From Mantis religiosa (lineage: Eukaryota; Arthropoda; Insecta; Mantodea; Mantidae), in NCBI GenBank assembly GCA_030765055.1, contig CM060955.1, positions 96,626,647-96,690,646 of the forward strand: a DNA stretch of 64,000 nucleotides, written 5' to 3'. Shown piece after piece: positions 24,179 through 36,145 of this stretch (positions are counted from its first letter, which is position 1; every line of letters starts with the position of its first letter). Made by a program: the position numbers and the translations under genes. The notes below the pieces were generated by a model. The model was not told the origin of the DNA, searched no databases, and saw only the letters and a list, made by a program, of their open reading frames with translations.

Positions 24179-27100
24179 ATGGATGGTCTCGCGGACAGAG
24201 GAAAGAATTATCTACGATGTGTACAGGTTAATTTGCAACACAAAAGAGCAGCAATGAATAATATTATATATAATATGAACAACAGTAGCATTGACCTCGC
24301 CTTTATACAAGAACCTTACACGATACACAGTAATGTAGCGGGAGTGCCTAAATCTCTAAGAATCTATGAGAGTGGAAAGGGTAGGAAAAGGTCAGCACTG
24401 CTTATAAATAACAAAGACATAGATGCCATTCTTATTACACAGCTCTCTGACGAAGACACTGTCGTCGCAGAAATAACGTACAAAAGAATGAAGTTTTACG
24501 CAGCTTGTTTATATTTCGATTCCACACAAGATATCGAGGTAAATTTGAGGACAATAGAACGAATTACAAACTATACAAAGGGGAGTGGTTTACTTATAGC
24601 AGCCGACAGTAATGCCAGAAGTAAAACGTGGTATGACGTCACAACAAATCACAGGGGGACAGCAATGGAAGATTGTCTAACAGTGTCCAACTTAAACATA
24701 GTGAATACTAGGTCGGAGCCTACATTTGAAACTAGAAGAGGCAGCAGTTATGTCGACCTAACTATTGTTAACAACAAGTTGCTAAGGCATGTCAGTGAGT
24801 GGACCTGTGGCTCCGTAGAAAGCTGCTCTGACCACAAGGTTTTAACTTTCAAACTCACAAAGCAGATTGAAAACACATCTACAATTGGAATCAATCACAC
24901 GAGAGCAAAGTATATAGTAAGGAATGAAGATTTCGAGAAATTCGACAGTATTTTCCTTTCCACGGTGATATCTAAATTCAATTGTCACTATAATGAAGAG
25001 AACTTGCAGAAATTAGATCAGGAACTAAGCAGCACAGTGGCAAGTAAAACTGAAGCAGAGGAAATGGCAAACCTCGCCTTTTCATGTATCATAACAGCTA
25101 GTAATGCAACCTTCAAAGTTTCAACAGGTGCTAAACAGGCGATAAAAAGGAAGACGGTATCTTGGTGGACAGACGAACTTACTATATTAAGAAAAAGGGC
25201 AAATGCACTGCGGAGGAGATACCAAAGAACTGTCACCGGCGAAAATCTACGACAGGAGAGGAAAGAAAAATATCTGGATGGGAAAAGGGAATACGAAAGG
25301 AAAATGAGAGATGCAAAACTGAAATCATGGAAAGCGTTTTGCACAATAAGTGACGATGCCAATCCTTGGGGTTTAGTATATAAAATAGCTTCCGGCAAAC
25401 TCCGAACTGGTGTGAGATTGACTACATTACAAAAAGACGATGGAACATTTACCACAGATACTGAAAATACAATCAAGCATATGTTAGAGCACTTTGTACC
25501 CGAAGACAATCAAGATAGTGACAACGAATTGCACAAACAAATTAGGAAAGAAATTGAAGAACCCATCAATACTAATGATGATAAACCTTTCACAACTGCA
25601 GAAATCATCATTAATATGCAAAAATTCAATCCAAAGAAATCTCCTGGGAAGGACTGCCTATCTAGCGACATAATTACAAGAGCTTTTCAACATCTCCCTC
25701 TATTCTTCACGCAAGTATACAACGCGTGTTTAAAGAAGGGATGCTTTCCAAAAGATTGGAAGCAGTCTATTGTCATTCCAATAATTAAGCCCGGAAAAGA
25801 AGACTGCCAAGACGCATCAAAATACAGACCAATAAGCCTATTAAATATCGGAGGTAAACTACTAGAAAAAGTGATGATTGACAGAATACTACACCATATG
25901 TACAGCAATAATTTGTTACACAACAACCAGTTTGGATTTACCCCCCAAAGGGGAGCAGTTGACGCTGCAATGGAAGTTAAATCTTTCATCGATAAATGCT
26001 TGAAGTCAAAACAATGCGTAGTAGTCACTAGTCTTGATGTCAAAGGTGCCTTTGATGCAGCTTGGTGGCCTAGCATACTTAAGAATCTAAGACAGCTTAG
26101 ATGCCCTAAGAATTTATATAATTTAGCAGTGAATTACTTTAGCAACAGAAGAGCAGTATTTTCAGTGAACAACTATACAGCAGAAAGAGAAGTACAGAAA
26201 GGCTGCCCACAAGGATCATGCTGTGGTCCAGGCTTCTGGAACATAATGTACAATTCGATGCTGAATTTAGAATATGATCACCGGACAAGAGTGATCGCCT
26301 TCGCAGACGACCTGGTAGTAATGACAAGAGGAGCATACAAATCAGAAGCAGAGAGCGTTGCAAATCACGATCTTAGAAAAATCCAAAAATGGGCTGATGA
26401 TAACAAAATTGAATTTAACCAAAAGAAATCCAAGGTTCTATTTATCACAAGAAGAAGAAATGTAGATAGGGATGTCAACATATTTTTGAATCATCATAAA
26501 CTTAACCAAACCGAAGAAATAAAATACCTCGGAATATATTTAGATAGCAAATTTAACTTCAACGCGCACATTGAATATACTGCAGACAAAACAATCTCGT
26601 TGGTTCATATGCTAGCAAGAACAGCAAAGCTACAATGGGGGCTAGGTCACAAAGCACTTAAGACAATCTATGAAGGTGCTATAGTCCCTGTCTTGACATA
26701 TGGAGCTCCTATATGGATAGATGCGATACGGAAGAATAAAAATATTGCAAAATATAGAAGAATTCAAAGATTAATCAACATAAAAATGACGAAAGCATAT
26801 AGAACTCTCTCGTATGATGCATCGTGCGTACTAGCTGGAGTATGTCCTATAGAAATAACTATAGAGGAAAAACTCCAAATATATCTGGCAACAAAAGGTC
26901 ACATAGCAGACTTCGACAAACCATTAGAAGTAAAACACTGGCGACATCCTGCCGAAGTGGCTACGATTCAGGAGGTGAACAAAGATAACATATATAGAAT
27001 GGAAGCGTACACAGATGGAAGTAAAATGGGGGAGAAAGTTGGCGCAGCAGGAATTATATTTGAAAACGGAATTATGACACACCAGTTAAAATTCAAATTG

Positions 27101-27862
27101 CATGGCCACTGCACCAACAATCAAGCCGAACAACTTGCTATTTTAAAAGTACTAGAGAAATTAGAAGAACTATATTATGCCAGTTCAATAGATAGAAACG
27201 GAACCGTTGCAATATACACTGACAGCAGAATTACTATAGATCTACTGAGAAACAACTGGAAAAGGAATCGACTAATAGAATCTATCAAAGACAAACTTCT
27301 TGCACTAAACCAACTAAATTGGATCATCCACTTTGGCTGGGTTAAAGGCCACTGCGGAATAGAAGGCAATGAACTAGCAGATAAGCTTGCAAAACGCGCT
27401 GCTATCGAAGATAGTGAAATAGTGTACGACAAAATACCAAAAGACGTAATTGTAACAAGAGCGAAGGAATATGGACTCAACAGGTGGCAACAAGTCTGGA
27501 CGAGCACAACGAAAGGTGCAGTGACTAAAGCATTCTTCCCGTTAGTGAAAAACAGATTGCGTCAAAAGATTCCAATATCCCCAGAACTCACTACAATGTT
27601 AACTGGCCATGGAAAATTAAACGCATACCTATACCGATTTAGAATAATAAATAACCCACTCTGTCCTTGCGGAAAAGAAGAACAGACCGTTAACCATATA
27701 ATATTTAATTGCAGTAGACTTGATGAAAAAAGACTAGAATTGGCAAAAAGTGTAACAAGCAATGGAGGGAAATGGCCTACCACCAACGAGAAGATTGCGA
27801 ATAATCACCTGAAGTCGTTTGTAAAATTTGCAACTTCTATAAAAATCACGGACATGGACTGA
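24179..27862 (+). CDS. LINE ORF2 polyprotein: endonuclease, reverse transcriptase, RNase H
   Basis: A 1227-residue protein for target-primed reverse transcription. The APE-type endonuclease (1 to about 235) keeps N18, E45 (FIQEP), D143/N145 (AADSNA), D193 (YVDLTI) and SDH (H219). The RT (about 455-740) has KKSPGKD, YRPISLLN, NQFGFTPQRG (from 583), motif A D620 (SLDVKGAFD), CPQGSCCGP and FADD at 708-711. RNase H (about 940-1070) keeps D946 (TDGS), E984, D1015, H1058 and D1068 (KGHCGIEGNELAD). A CX1CX8HX4C motif sits at 1162-1178. No stop or frameshift is seen. The ATG lies one base after the ORF1 stop and in another frame, suggesting termination-reinitiation. The element is plausibly recent and possibly active. 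Confidence 0.95.
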   Translation: MDGLADRGKNYLRCVQVNLQHKRAAMNNIIYNMNNSSIDLAFIQEPYTIHSNVAGVPKSLRIYESGKGRKRSALLINNKDIDAILITQLSDEDTVVAEITYKRMKFYAACLYFDSTQDIEVNLRTIERITNYTKGSGLLIAADSNARSKTWYDVTTNHRGTAMEDCLTVSNLNIVNTRSEPTFETRRGSSYVDLTIVNNKLLRHVSEWTCGSVESCSDHKVLTFKLTKQIENTSTIGINHTRAKYIVRNEDFEKFDSIFLSTVISKFNCHYNEENLQKLDQELSSTVASKTEAEEMANLAFSCIITASNATFKVSTGAKQAIKRKTVSWWTDELTILRKRANALRRRYQRTVTGENLRQERKEKYLDGKREYERKMRDAKLKSWKAFCTISDDANPWGLVYKIASGKLRTGVRLTTLQKDDGTFTTDTENTIKHMLEHFVPEDNQDSDNELHKQIRKEIEEPINTNDDKPFTTAEIIINMQKFNPKKSPGKDCLSSDIITRAFQHLPLFFTQVYNACLKKGCFPKDWKQSIVIPIIKPGKEDCQDASKYRPISLLNIGGKLLEKVMIDRILHHMYSNNLLHNNQFGFTPQRGAVDAAMEVKSFIDKCLKSKQCVVVTSLDVKGAFDAAWWPSILKNLRQLRCPKNLYNLAVNYFSNRRAVFSVNNYTAEREVQKGCPQGSCCGPGFWNIMYNSMLNLEYDHRTRVIAFADDLVVMTRGAYKSEAESVANHDLRKIQKWADDNKIEFNQKKSKVLFITRRRNVDRDVNIFLNHHKLNQTEEIKYLGIYLDSKFNFNAHIEYTADKTISLVHMLARTAKLQWGLGHKALKTIYEGAIVPVLTYGAPIWIDAIRKNKNIAKYRRIQRLINIKMTKAYRTLSYDASCVLAGVCPIEITIEEKLQIYLATKGHIADFDKPLEVKHWRHPAEVATIQEVNKDNIYRMEAYTDGSKMGEKVGAAGIIFENGIMTHQLKFKLHGHCTNNQAEQLAILKVLEKLEELYYASSIDRNGTVAIYTDSRITIDLLRNNWKRNRLIESIKDKLLALNQLNWIIHFGWVKGHCGIEGNELADKLAKRAAIEDSEIVYDKIPKDVIVTRAKEYGLNRWQQVWTSTTKGAVTKAFFPLVKNRLRQKIPISPELTTMLTGHGKLNAYLYRFRIINNPLCPCGKEEQTVNHIIFNCSRLDEKRLELAKSVTSNGGKWPTTNEKIANNHLKSFVKFATSIKITDMD

Positions 27863-28178
27863 AGGATTTGGAGTGTAACAATGACAAATTGTGAACTCTA
27901 TACAATCAACTTACTCCGGTTTCATCATAACCTTACAATTAACTAAAACATAAAGCCCTACTTCTAAAAATATGACAAGTATTTAAATTGAAATAATTAC
28001 AAATTGTGAACTCACAAAATCAGCTAGAAGAATAGACTCAAATTAATGTACATAGTGTCTAAAGCACAGAATAACCCAATGTAAAATTGTTGTAATGTTT
28101 ACAATTACTAATTCAAAATAGGACATGTAACTATAAAGCATGTAGTATTACTATGTAATGGAGCATGCTGTTGATATC

Positions 28179-28197
28179 AATAAAGCAAAAAAAAAAA

Positions 28198-28199
<2 letters not shown>
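28179..28199 (+). terminator. LINE polyadenylation signal and A tail
   Basis: AATAAA at 28179-28184 is followed by gc and a run of 13 A, then g and the (TTA)n array. This marks the LINE 3' end. Confidence 0.85.
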
Positions 28200-28649
<450 letters not shown>

Positions 28650-28834
28650 CACATTTAATGTGGTTCTGACAAACAATACGTGACTTAGTTTACTAACATA
28701 ACTTTTGCATAAACTTCAGCATAAAAATAAATAATCCAACGACACCTTCTTTAAAACTCCACAGCGCTTATGTAAATGAGAACTGTTAATTCACATGCGT
28801 TAGTAAACCAGACCATCTCTAAGTAGAGGAAGGT

Positions 28835-29082
28835 GGGAAATGTGTAGTGTTTAACGCCCGCTTTTACTGCATACGGCACCGCAGGCGATGACACTGATGA
28901 TACATCAGATGAAGATGGAGCACCGGTGGAATGAGATGGCGGGGGAAACCGGAGATCCCGGAGAAAACCCGCCCCAGCGCCGTGTTGTCCACCACAAATC
29001 TCACTTTGCGGTTGCCTGGGATCGAACCCGGGCCGCCTTGGTGAGAGCCAAGCGGTCTATCCACTGAGCCATGGCGCAGCCT
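28835..29082 (-). mobile_element. Glu-type tRNA-derived SINE with 9-bp target duplication
   Basis: Read on the minus strand it starts gctgcgccatggctcagtgg, with an apparent CTC anticodon (ttggctctcaccaa) and B box gggttcgatccc. A body about 170 bp long follows, ending cgggcgttaaacactacac. The flanks carry gaggaaggt (28826-28834 and 29083-29091). It is the full-length relative of the insert at 18236-18440. Confidence 0.85.
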
Positions 29083-29184
29083 GAGGAAGGTATTGCGTTG
29101 CGTTTGGTGTTGCGTTTAGTTATTTTTATTAAGGCTGATCTCACCTACATCGCATTTTCATAAGAATATTTAGTATTGCATACT

Positions 29185-29255
29185 GTATTCAGGGGACCCA
29201 AATGACCTCGTCGATGGCCCTTAAACCTCAAATCACTCATTCAGTCTCTGTATTC
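29185..29255 (+). repeat. Dispersed GC-rich repeat B, copy 1
   Basis: acccaaatgacctcgtcgat followed by ggcccttaaacctc and tcactcattca matches 38033-38095 (gggcccaaatgaccttgttg...cgacgggccctaaaatacc...ctcactcac). Confidence 0.55.
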
Positions 29256-29551
29256 GGTTATGATTTCCGTAACAGTATTGCACTCACGCTGTTTATTTTT
29301 CAGTCGACTGTACTTCTAACACTGTCCCTGAACTTGCGTATATGAAATGCCAGAAAATTGAAAAGAAGGCGTTCACTATTAGGGATGGAAACTTCATCAC
29401 TTATAGTTATGTTCTGTACGCATCGTTTGTAACTTTATGTCTGCCTGGTAGTGAATAGAGACAAGATCAGAAGCTTGAATAAACTTCAATGGGCTATGTG
29501 GAAAGTAACGAGGTGGAGTTGCTTCGTTCTTTCCAGTTACCATTGTATTGA

Positions 29552-30290
29552 TTATGCAACTAGAAAGAATAAATAAGCTGCCGCAATTTTGAGCCAGGTT
29601 TGAAAATGTGTAGGTTGCTCTTCCACGATTTGTTTAATTTTGCTCCAGCATGTACATCTACAGATTATGGTATGCACTGGCAATTTAGGAATTGTTCGGG
29701 CTCTCAAGAGGAATAGTAGGAGGTAGTGATCTAAGGAGAGCTCTGGTAGGAGGAATCGTGTCGGGTGTTTTGCAGGATGGCAATGTCGAACGAATTGATT
29801 GGAAGGCTGTCTCAATATGTGATGGTAAGGGATAAAGAAGCAAGTAATGCTAGATGTTTCCTGTCCAGGCACCTTTCCAAAATCCGATCTCCTTCATTAT
29901 AGGTGGTGGAGTTCCACAGTGTACTTATGTGATTGAAGTCGCCCATCGCAATGGTTAAGGATCTATTGAAGATTACATTTAAGTCCTTATCAACAAGGGC
30001 TCCATCAAGTGTTATATACACTAAATACAGGCTTAAAGGTCCTTTATCTGTGGATACTTGGGCAAACGTACTTCCAGAATTTCAATGACTTGTAGATGAA
30101 GATGGCGATGCTGGATGTTGCTAAGTATATTGCTATATTGCCAAATCATTCGTACGGCTACTTCTGTGGCATATCATGCCAGGGATCGTGGCTTTGATGT
30201 TACTGGTCAAAGTGAGTTTGTTACATCAGTAATATTTGGACTTTATTGGCAGCAATGAAATTTGTTACTTCTTGCAGCCTGAAGAAGGAG
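29552..30290 (-). pseudogene. Jockey-like LINE (copy B) endonuclease remnant
   Basis: On the minus strand, ALVDKDLNVIFNRSLTIAMG and DFNHISTLWNSTTYNEGDRI match the central endonuclease (GDFN, LWNS) of jockey-type LINEs. The DNA corresponds to 20640-20900 of copy A. The next segment (PGQETSSITCFFIPYHHI) aligns with copy A at about 20850-20900. Frameshifts are present. Together with 32765-33700 it appears to be one minus-strand LINE split by a mariner. Confidence 0.75.
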
Positions 30291-30599
30291 TATCATGCTC
30301 ATTAGAGTAAGAAGTCCTTCATGAGGGATGCAAAGATTGTGTAATAGTTAGTGTTTTGGTATTTTTTGGGTGGGTGCAGTGACAGAAACTTTGGAGCCGT
30401 TTGCCTATAAGGCCTAGGAGGCGCATGAAAATTAGGAGGGATCGCCAAGAGCGACTGTCCTATCATATGCGTTTGAAACACACAGCACAAGCGCGACAAC
30501 AGAGATTTAGTTTTCTCGTGCGCCCAAAATTACTACCGCAAATTCGACATTGTAATAAGAGGTCGGTTCAAAATGTATCGCGAACTTTGTCTTTATCTT

Positions 30600-31615
30600 T
30601 CAGAAAGCATTTTTAATGAATATCTATTTTTCCCCTTCAAAGTCATCCCCACCAGATGTTATACACTTGTGCCATCGTTTTCTCCAATCCTCGAGCACTG
30701 TAAAAATCGTTTATTGTCATCTTTTTCAGCTCCTCCTTCGATGCCGTCTTTATCTCCTGAATCGTAGCGTAGGGTCGTCCCTTCAGGGGCCTCTTCAGCT
30801 TTGGGAACATGAAAACGTCACAGGGGGCCAGGTGAGGAGTACGGTGGCTGCGGCATCATAAGTGTGTTGTTTTCGGACAATAGTTCGTGCACAAGCAACG
30901 ATGTGTGAGCAGGGGCGTTATCATGGTGCAAAAGCGAACGTTTGTTCTTCCACAAATCCTGGTATTTCTGGCGGATTGTTTCGCGCAAATTGCACATAAC
31001 TTGAGGGTAATATGCGTTATTACCCTGTGGCAAGAACTCACGATGCACCACGCCCCAGCTATCGAAGAAAACTGTATTCAAAACCTTTACATTCAACCGA
31101 ATTTAGAGCGCTTTTTTCGGTCTTGACTCGTGCGGCAGCATTTACTGCGATAGCTGAGCTTTAGTTTCCACGTAATAGCCTAAATCTATAATTCACCAGT
31201 TATGACCCTCTTGAGTAAATTAGGGTCGTCGCGGGCAGAGTTCCACAGCTCCTTAACAACGTTATTGCGATGGTGTTTTTGTTGGAAACTGAGCATCTTC
31301 GGTATGAATTTTGCGGAGGCTCGTCTCATGCCCAAATCATTGGTGAAAATTAAATGGCAGGAGCTAATCGATGTTTACGTCCATGCAATTTCTTTAACGG
31401 AGATTCGACGATTGGCCAATAATATTTTCTTCACTTCTTCATTGTTTTCATTTGTTGTTGAACTCGGGTGTCCGGGATGCTCTTCGTCGTTACCACCGAT
31501 AAAAGTTGCTTTGGTCCAACGTAGCTTCTCCATATGCTACAGTTAACATTCGGAGTGCATCCATGCACTTAATTTTGTTTTTCACACAAAATTTGATACA
31601 GATTCTTTGTTCCAG
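30600..31615 (-). pseudogene. mariner transposase relic (DD34D type)
   Basis: The minus strand carries most of a mariner transposase in several frames. In order these are EQRICIKFCVKNKIKC near 31600, then an HTH region (KEIAW), then VKVLNTVFFDSWGVVHREFL, LLHHDNAPAHTSLLVHE, and a decayed QPPYSSPGPL, where families have PPYSPDLAPCD. C-terminal KRPLKGR and EIKTASKEELKKM follow to about 30700. Stops and frameshifts disable it. Terminal inverted repeats were not located. It lies inside the inverted LINE copy B. Confidence 0.8.
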
Positions 31616-31619
31616 TTTT

Positions 31620-32760
31620 TTTTTTTTTTTTTGTTTTTGGAATAGGGAAAAATTGAAGACGAGCCAAAATCCGTCCAGGCAAAATAGCTGTCAACAATTA
31701 ACTGAACATCCAAAATCGCTGAGCTTTTCAACATAAGTGACGGACATGAATACCAACACTACGCCACAAAACAACCGATAATCTAATATATGTAGCCTGC
31801 GAAAATTCAAAATTCGCGTGATAATTAACAGACTTCGTAAGCCTTGGTATATGCGGCAATAATGTTTAGGCCACCTGTAAAAGGCCATTTTATACCATAT
31901 ATGGTTCTCGAGTTATCACATCGAGAAGACACACCTAACTCCCGTGTTTATGATATGCTTCAACTTCCAATCTTGCGTGTGTGTTATTGCCTTTAATTAT
32001 GCAGTACTAAGACAATACCAAGTGTCGTTAGGAAATGCATATATTTATAAATATTCATGACCATAGGTCATTACAGTCAAGGACCGCACACGCGTATTCT
32101 TTAAAGTTCCGTCCAAGACCAGCCCGTAACGCAAATTTAAGCAAAAGTGATTTTTGTAACTGCGACAATAAGCAAATAATTAACATGTTTACATTGTGTT
32201 TTGTGAACTGTTAACAGTGGCGCTTTCAAAGCCTGGTACCAGTGGTGCAGTTACTTAGAGCAAAGTACTCATATCCCTGGCCATAATTAGTATTTTTGAA
32301 ATGTATAGCTGTTTTAAGGAATTGTCATCTGAAGAATTGCTTTACCGGATCATTTTTTCACAATTCCAGGAGCTCACGATCAGGAACTGGGTAAAACTTC
32401 CAGGCAAAGAAATTGCTGTAAACTTAATTTATTTTATTTAAGCTAGCAATTCCTCTACAGTAAGTTGTTTCCAGAAATCCAGGTACCTTATTTTCAGTAA
32501 ATAAGCGTGTTAATATTGAATATTGTTTATAATGTTATAATTTATCCTTGCTACTTAAGTTTACGTTATTCCAATTTGTCGGATGACAAGTGTTACTTTT
32601 CTCGTTCCATCTCCCTATTTTCCGCTCTATGACGCATCAGATGGCAACAGGGCAGCCATCGTGTCCTCATTGGTTCAGCCCATATGCCTTCTAAAATCGT
32701 ACGCCGTGTAGCATCCAAAGATGCAGTTTCAGTCGGGAAGTGATTGGATGTTTTTAATGA
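31620..32760. other. Stretch without recognised gene
   Basis: A T run (31617-31632) is followed by mixed sequence. Part may be LINE copy B between its ORF1 and endonuclease, but I could not align it. No gene was recognised. Confidence 0.35.
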
Positions 32761-32764
32761 TCGT

Positions 32765-33700
32765 GTTGGTGGTGGTTTTGGCCGTTATGATCCGTATGAT
32801 CGCGGTGGTCCGTTGCACAACTGAACTGCAGTGTATCACGGGGTACCAGTTTGAGATTATTCATTTTTGGAGGTTGTAGTACTTATTGAGAGACCGTACT
32901 GTCCTTAAGGGCTGGAGCATAACTTGTGCCAAGTCTTAAAAGATTTGGGTAGTCTTACTGGATTTGACAGAAGCAGCTGTCTGTTAAGAAGAAGCTGCGG
33001 AGATGGGTGGTGTAGCTTCTACAGCTGCATGAAATGGTGTTTCCTTGATTGGTTGTGATGGGACACCTCCTTTTGTTGGTAGAAGTTTGCAGAGAGCTTC
33101 CTCCTCTTGGACTTCAATGGAAAGCTCCTGGAATCAGTTGGTGGTACGCAGGGGTTCTATTTGCTGGGCATGCTTTTGGTCTCCTACTCTGCCTTTGATA
33201 ACTTGTACTTGCCATTGTTGGAAAACACCTTTAACTTGTTCGTTCAAGAGAAGGTAAAATGTTATTGCTTCAATACGTGCTCGAGGGCAGAGTAAAGCCG
33301 GAATTCATATCAGGCAAATCCGTTTTATTCCTCTGTTAGTAAGCTGAGAATTTTATTATCTGCATTCTTCAGGTATTTCAATCTTCCCTTTTCCATTTGC
33401 AAGATCCTTTTGTTCCCGCGATATAGGAGGATAACAAAGTTCCCAGTTAGTTGCAAATTCAGTAAATCCCTGAGTTACCACCATTGACATAATATAACGC
33501 TGTGTCTATCTCCTCTGAATTGGTTGGTGTTATTTTCTGCAGTAATTAAACCAGGATAATTTGAAGAGTCCATCATTTGTAGTTATGTGACGTGTAATGC
33601 AATGTATTTACACTATTATACTCATCACAGTACACGATATTGTTACCCTTTCTTTTCTGAAGCACTTCAATGTTAGGGTGTCTTCATTTTCCATGGAAAA
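32765..33700 (-). pseudogene. Jockey-like LINE (copy B) leader and ORF1 remnant
   Basis: The reverse complement aligns with 17860-19000 of copy A. It has the leader (gacaccctaacattgaagtg), the start atggactcttcaaattatcc, ORF1 text (tggtttaattactgcag, tttccattgaagtccaag, cagacagctgcttctgtc), and near 32770-32800 a match to copy A at about 19930-19955. It lacks the SINE found in copy A, which gives an empty-site comparison. An internal deletion relative to copy A is implied between 32800 and 32950. Confidence 0.75.
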
Positions 33701-33740
33701 TTAAACGAATTTCTTCAGTCTTGAAACACACACTGAGTTA

Positions 33741-33866
33741 AAAATCAAGGCTTCGTGGATGATCACCCGTTTCAGGTTTTATGAATGTCAAGATTTCAGC
33801 CATTCTATACTCCATGGACTTTTTCAGGATTATAAAAAACGCGGCTGATCACCCGCAAAGCCTTGA
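33741..33866. mobile_element. Short MITE, ~126 bp
   Basis: The left end aatcaaggcttcgtggatga and right end, whose complement reads aatcaaggctttgcgggtga, form an imperfect terminal inverted repeat of about 27 bp. A related fragment lies at 17312. Confidence 0.6.
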
Positions 33867-33907
33867 TTAATAACGCTCGCAGTAAAGCTTCAAGTCTTAC
33901 ACACACT

Positions 33908-34450
33908 AATGCCCTATTTCACCAACAGATGTTAAAATCGCCGTTAACAAATGTAACCTAACAATTGTCACAGCGCTAACAATGCTGTTAAATTTCTTAC
34001 ATTGCACCAACAGTTTTATGAAAGTGTTAACAAACACGTGTCAGCGCCAAGTGATTTGTAAGTATAACAGCTATAGAAAGCTATGGACAAGTCGTATTAT
34101 TTTCTGAACGTACTACGACGCGCTTTCGTTTTCATTTTCGTCTGCACACAGCTGAAAAAGTGGCAGATGAACAAAATCATAAAAGAAGCGCTGGGACAAA
34201 TTTCTTATCGATGGAGAAAGAATTGTTAATCAAATTGGTGACGAAGTGTAAGGATATCGTGGAAAATAAGAGGACGAATGCGTTGAATGTAAAACAGAAA
34301 GATGCTACGTGGGAAAAGTTTGGAAACGAATGTAATTCAAATGCATATGTCACTACTAGAAGCAAGAAAGAGCTTCGTCAGTATTATCTAACTTTAAGAG
34401 GTTCGAAGGGCAGAAGTGACGAGTGACTTGAACGCTTCAAGATGAGAGGT
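33908..34450 (+). pseudogene. Harbinger-like fragment with Myb/SANT-like DNA-binding domain
   Basis: The 34160-34426 frame encodes 88 residues with MEKELLIKLVTKCKDIVENK, ATWEKFGNECNS and TTRSKKELRQYYLTLRG. This is the three-helix Myb/SANT-like pattern (Myb_DNA-bind_5 type) of Harbinger-associated and zeste-like proteins. After the stop, the same frame continues with LERFKMRGG, the usual linker, so the gene is broken. Upstream (33910-34000) the tttcaccaacagatgttaa and tgcaccaacagttttatgaa motifs look like Harbinger-type terminal and subterminal repeats. A domesticated gene is possible but less likely, given the stop. Confidence 0.55.
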
Positions 34451-34756
34451 GGACAGTGTATTATCCACATAATTAAGTGAATTATAAAATCGCAGTTATT
34501 AATACTTGAAGCAAAGGTGAGATCGGCATATTCCTTTCGATGCATCTTCTAACGTCAGTATTACGTAAATTTAAAACGAGGTGCGAAGAAGGACAGAATT
34601 AACGACAACGACTATGATGATTATGATTATGATCGGAAATAGCGACCGTAACAAACAGTTTTCTGAGAGAGGTAGGGCAGTGTTTTACTTGCAATAAGTG
34701 TCGTAAGAACCATGCCTTATAAATTTAACTGACTCAGAATTCTATATATTGTTCCT

Positions 34757-34996
34757 CCCCCTCCCCTCGGTAGCGTAGATGGTGGCATGTCTGCCTCACG
34801 TTCAAGAGGTTCCGAGTTCGAACCTCGGTCAGGGTGAGTTACCTGGATAAGGTTTATCCGGGCTTTTCCCTTATCCTGAAAGACGAATGTCGGGTAACTC
34901 TAAGCTCCATGGACCCCGGACGCATTGAGCATCATTTCACCCATTTCATTCATCGTCCGATATGACTAAATGTTGGAGGACGTAAATTAAAAGAAA
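34757..34996 (+). mobile_element. Val-type tRNA-derived SINE
   Basis: It contains cctcggtagcgtagatggtg, the B box gttcgaacctc, ttatcctgaaagacgaatgt, tggaccccgg and the tail catcgtccgatatgac...ggaggacgtaaatta. It is full length and a close relative of 21073-21300. Confidence 0.85.
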
Positions 34997-34999
34997 AAT

Positions 35000-35500
35000 C
35001 CCCTTGCTCCTCAATTCTGCTCTCTTTGTATTCTGTGCTTATGCATTTAGGGATTCTGCGAATTTTGTAAATGTCAAGCAAAGAGTTTTAAGTTCTATGA
35101 AGGTATCATTCATTATTCTCGCCGATCGCATTGTTGGTTGGCATCACGGCTGCAAGCTGCAGCCAGTTGCTAGTGAGTTGTTAATTGTGTGTGTGCAACT
35201 GTGAGTTCTTTCGTTTGTTGACGTGCAATTGAGCGAAAGAGACGACCTTGAAGATTGCGTTTGTGCATGCTACGTAATTTTGCTGCTGCCAGGGTTGTAC
35301 AAAGCGTCTTCTTACTGAAATAAATAGCATTTTAAATTACTGCAAACAACACTTTTAATTTTACGAACCCACAAATTAGAAAAATCGTTCATAAGAGTAT
35401 CCTTACTTTAAATCTGATTACTGGGATTGTTATTAAGTTACAGCAGTCATTTTCTATATGGTTACAGTTGCTATTCACAAAATAGCCATGGAAAGTCACA
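35000..35500. other. Stretch without gene; LTR-like end near 35320-35378
   Basis: The only recognisable element is the aaataaatag...cttttaattttacgaaccca segment, shared with 750-806. No coding similarity was seen. Confidence 0.3.
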
Positions 35501-35915
35501 GCGTATAAATTGTGAACATTTGTTATCAAAATGGATCACGTGTTCACCAAATCTCCCGTTCATTGCCTGATGTTTACGGTGTGCATATTAGTCCTTGCGA
35601 GAGAACGTTTCTGCATTTGATCGATAAATTTGAAAGAAGTTGTTCTGTCAGCGATTAAAAACGTCAGTATGTGCTTCAACGAAAATATAGGTGCCGTTCT
35701 TGAGAGTGTCCGCGAGAACGGAAACAAATCAATTGCTCGACGAACACAAGCGGTTTTCGCATAACACAATTTTGGCAAATTCTGCATCTGGACTTAAAGT
35801 TACATGCTTACAATATGGTGTTAACTATAGAAGTAAAGGCCAACGACCATAGGTTGTGCCTTGTATTCACTGACTATCTATGAAGCAGAACTTGTGCCGA
35901 AAAATCATCTTCAGC

Positions 35916-36145
35916 TACTTTTTTTTTTAATTTACGTCCTCCAACGTTAAGTCATATCGGACGATGAATGAAATGGGTGCAATGGTGCTCAAATGAGTCC
36001 GCCGTCCATGGAGCTTAGAATTACCCGACATGGATCTTTCAGGATAAGGGAAAACCCCGGAAAACCCGTATCCAGGTAACTTACCCTAAGCGAGATTCGA
36101 ACTCGGAACCTCTTGAGCGTGAGGCAGACACGCTACTGAGGCAGG
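35916..36145 (-). mobile_element. Val-type SINE with 10-bp target duplication in transposase relic
   Basis: This is the reverse complement of the 21073-21300 family (cgtcctccaacgttaagtca, ctttcaggataaggg, cgaactcggaacctc). The perfect flanking duplication is catcttcagc (35906-35915 and 36146-36155). Confidence 0.88.
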
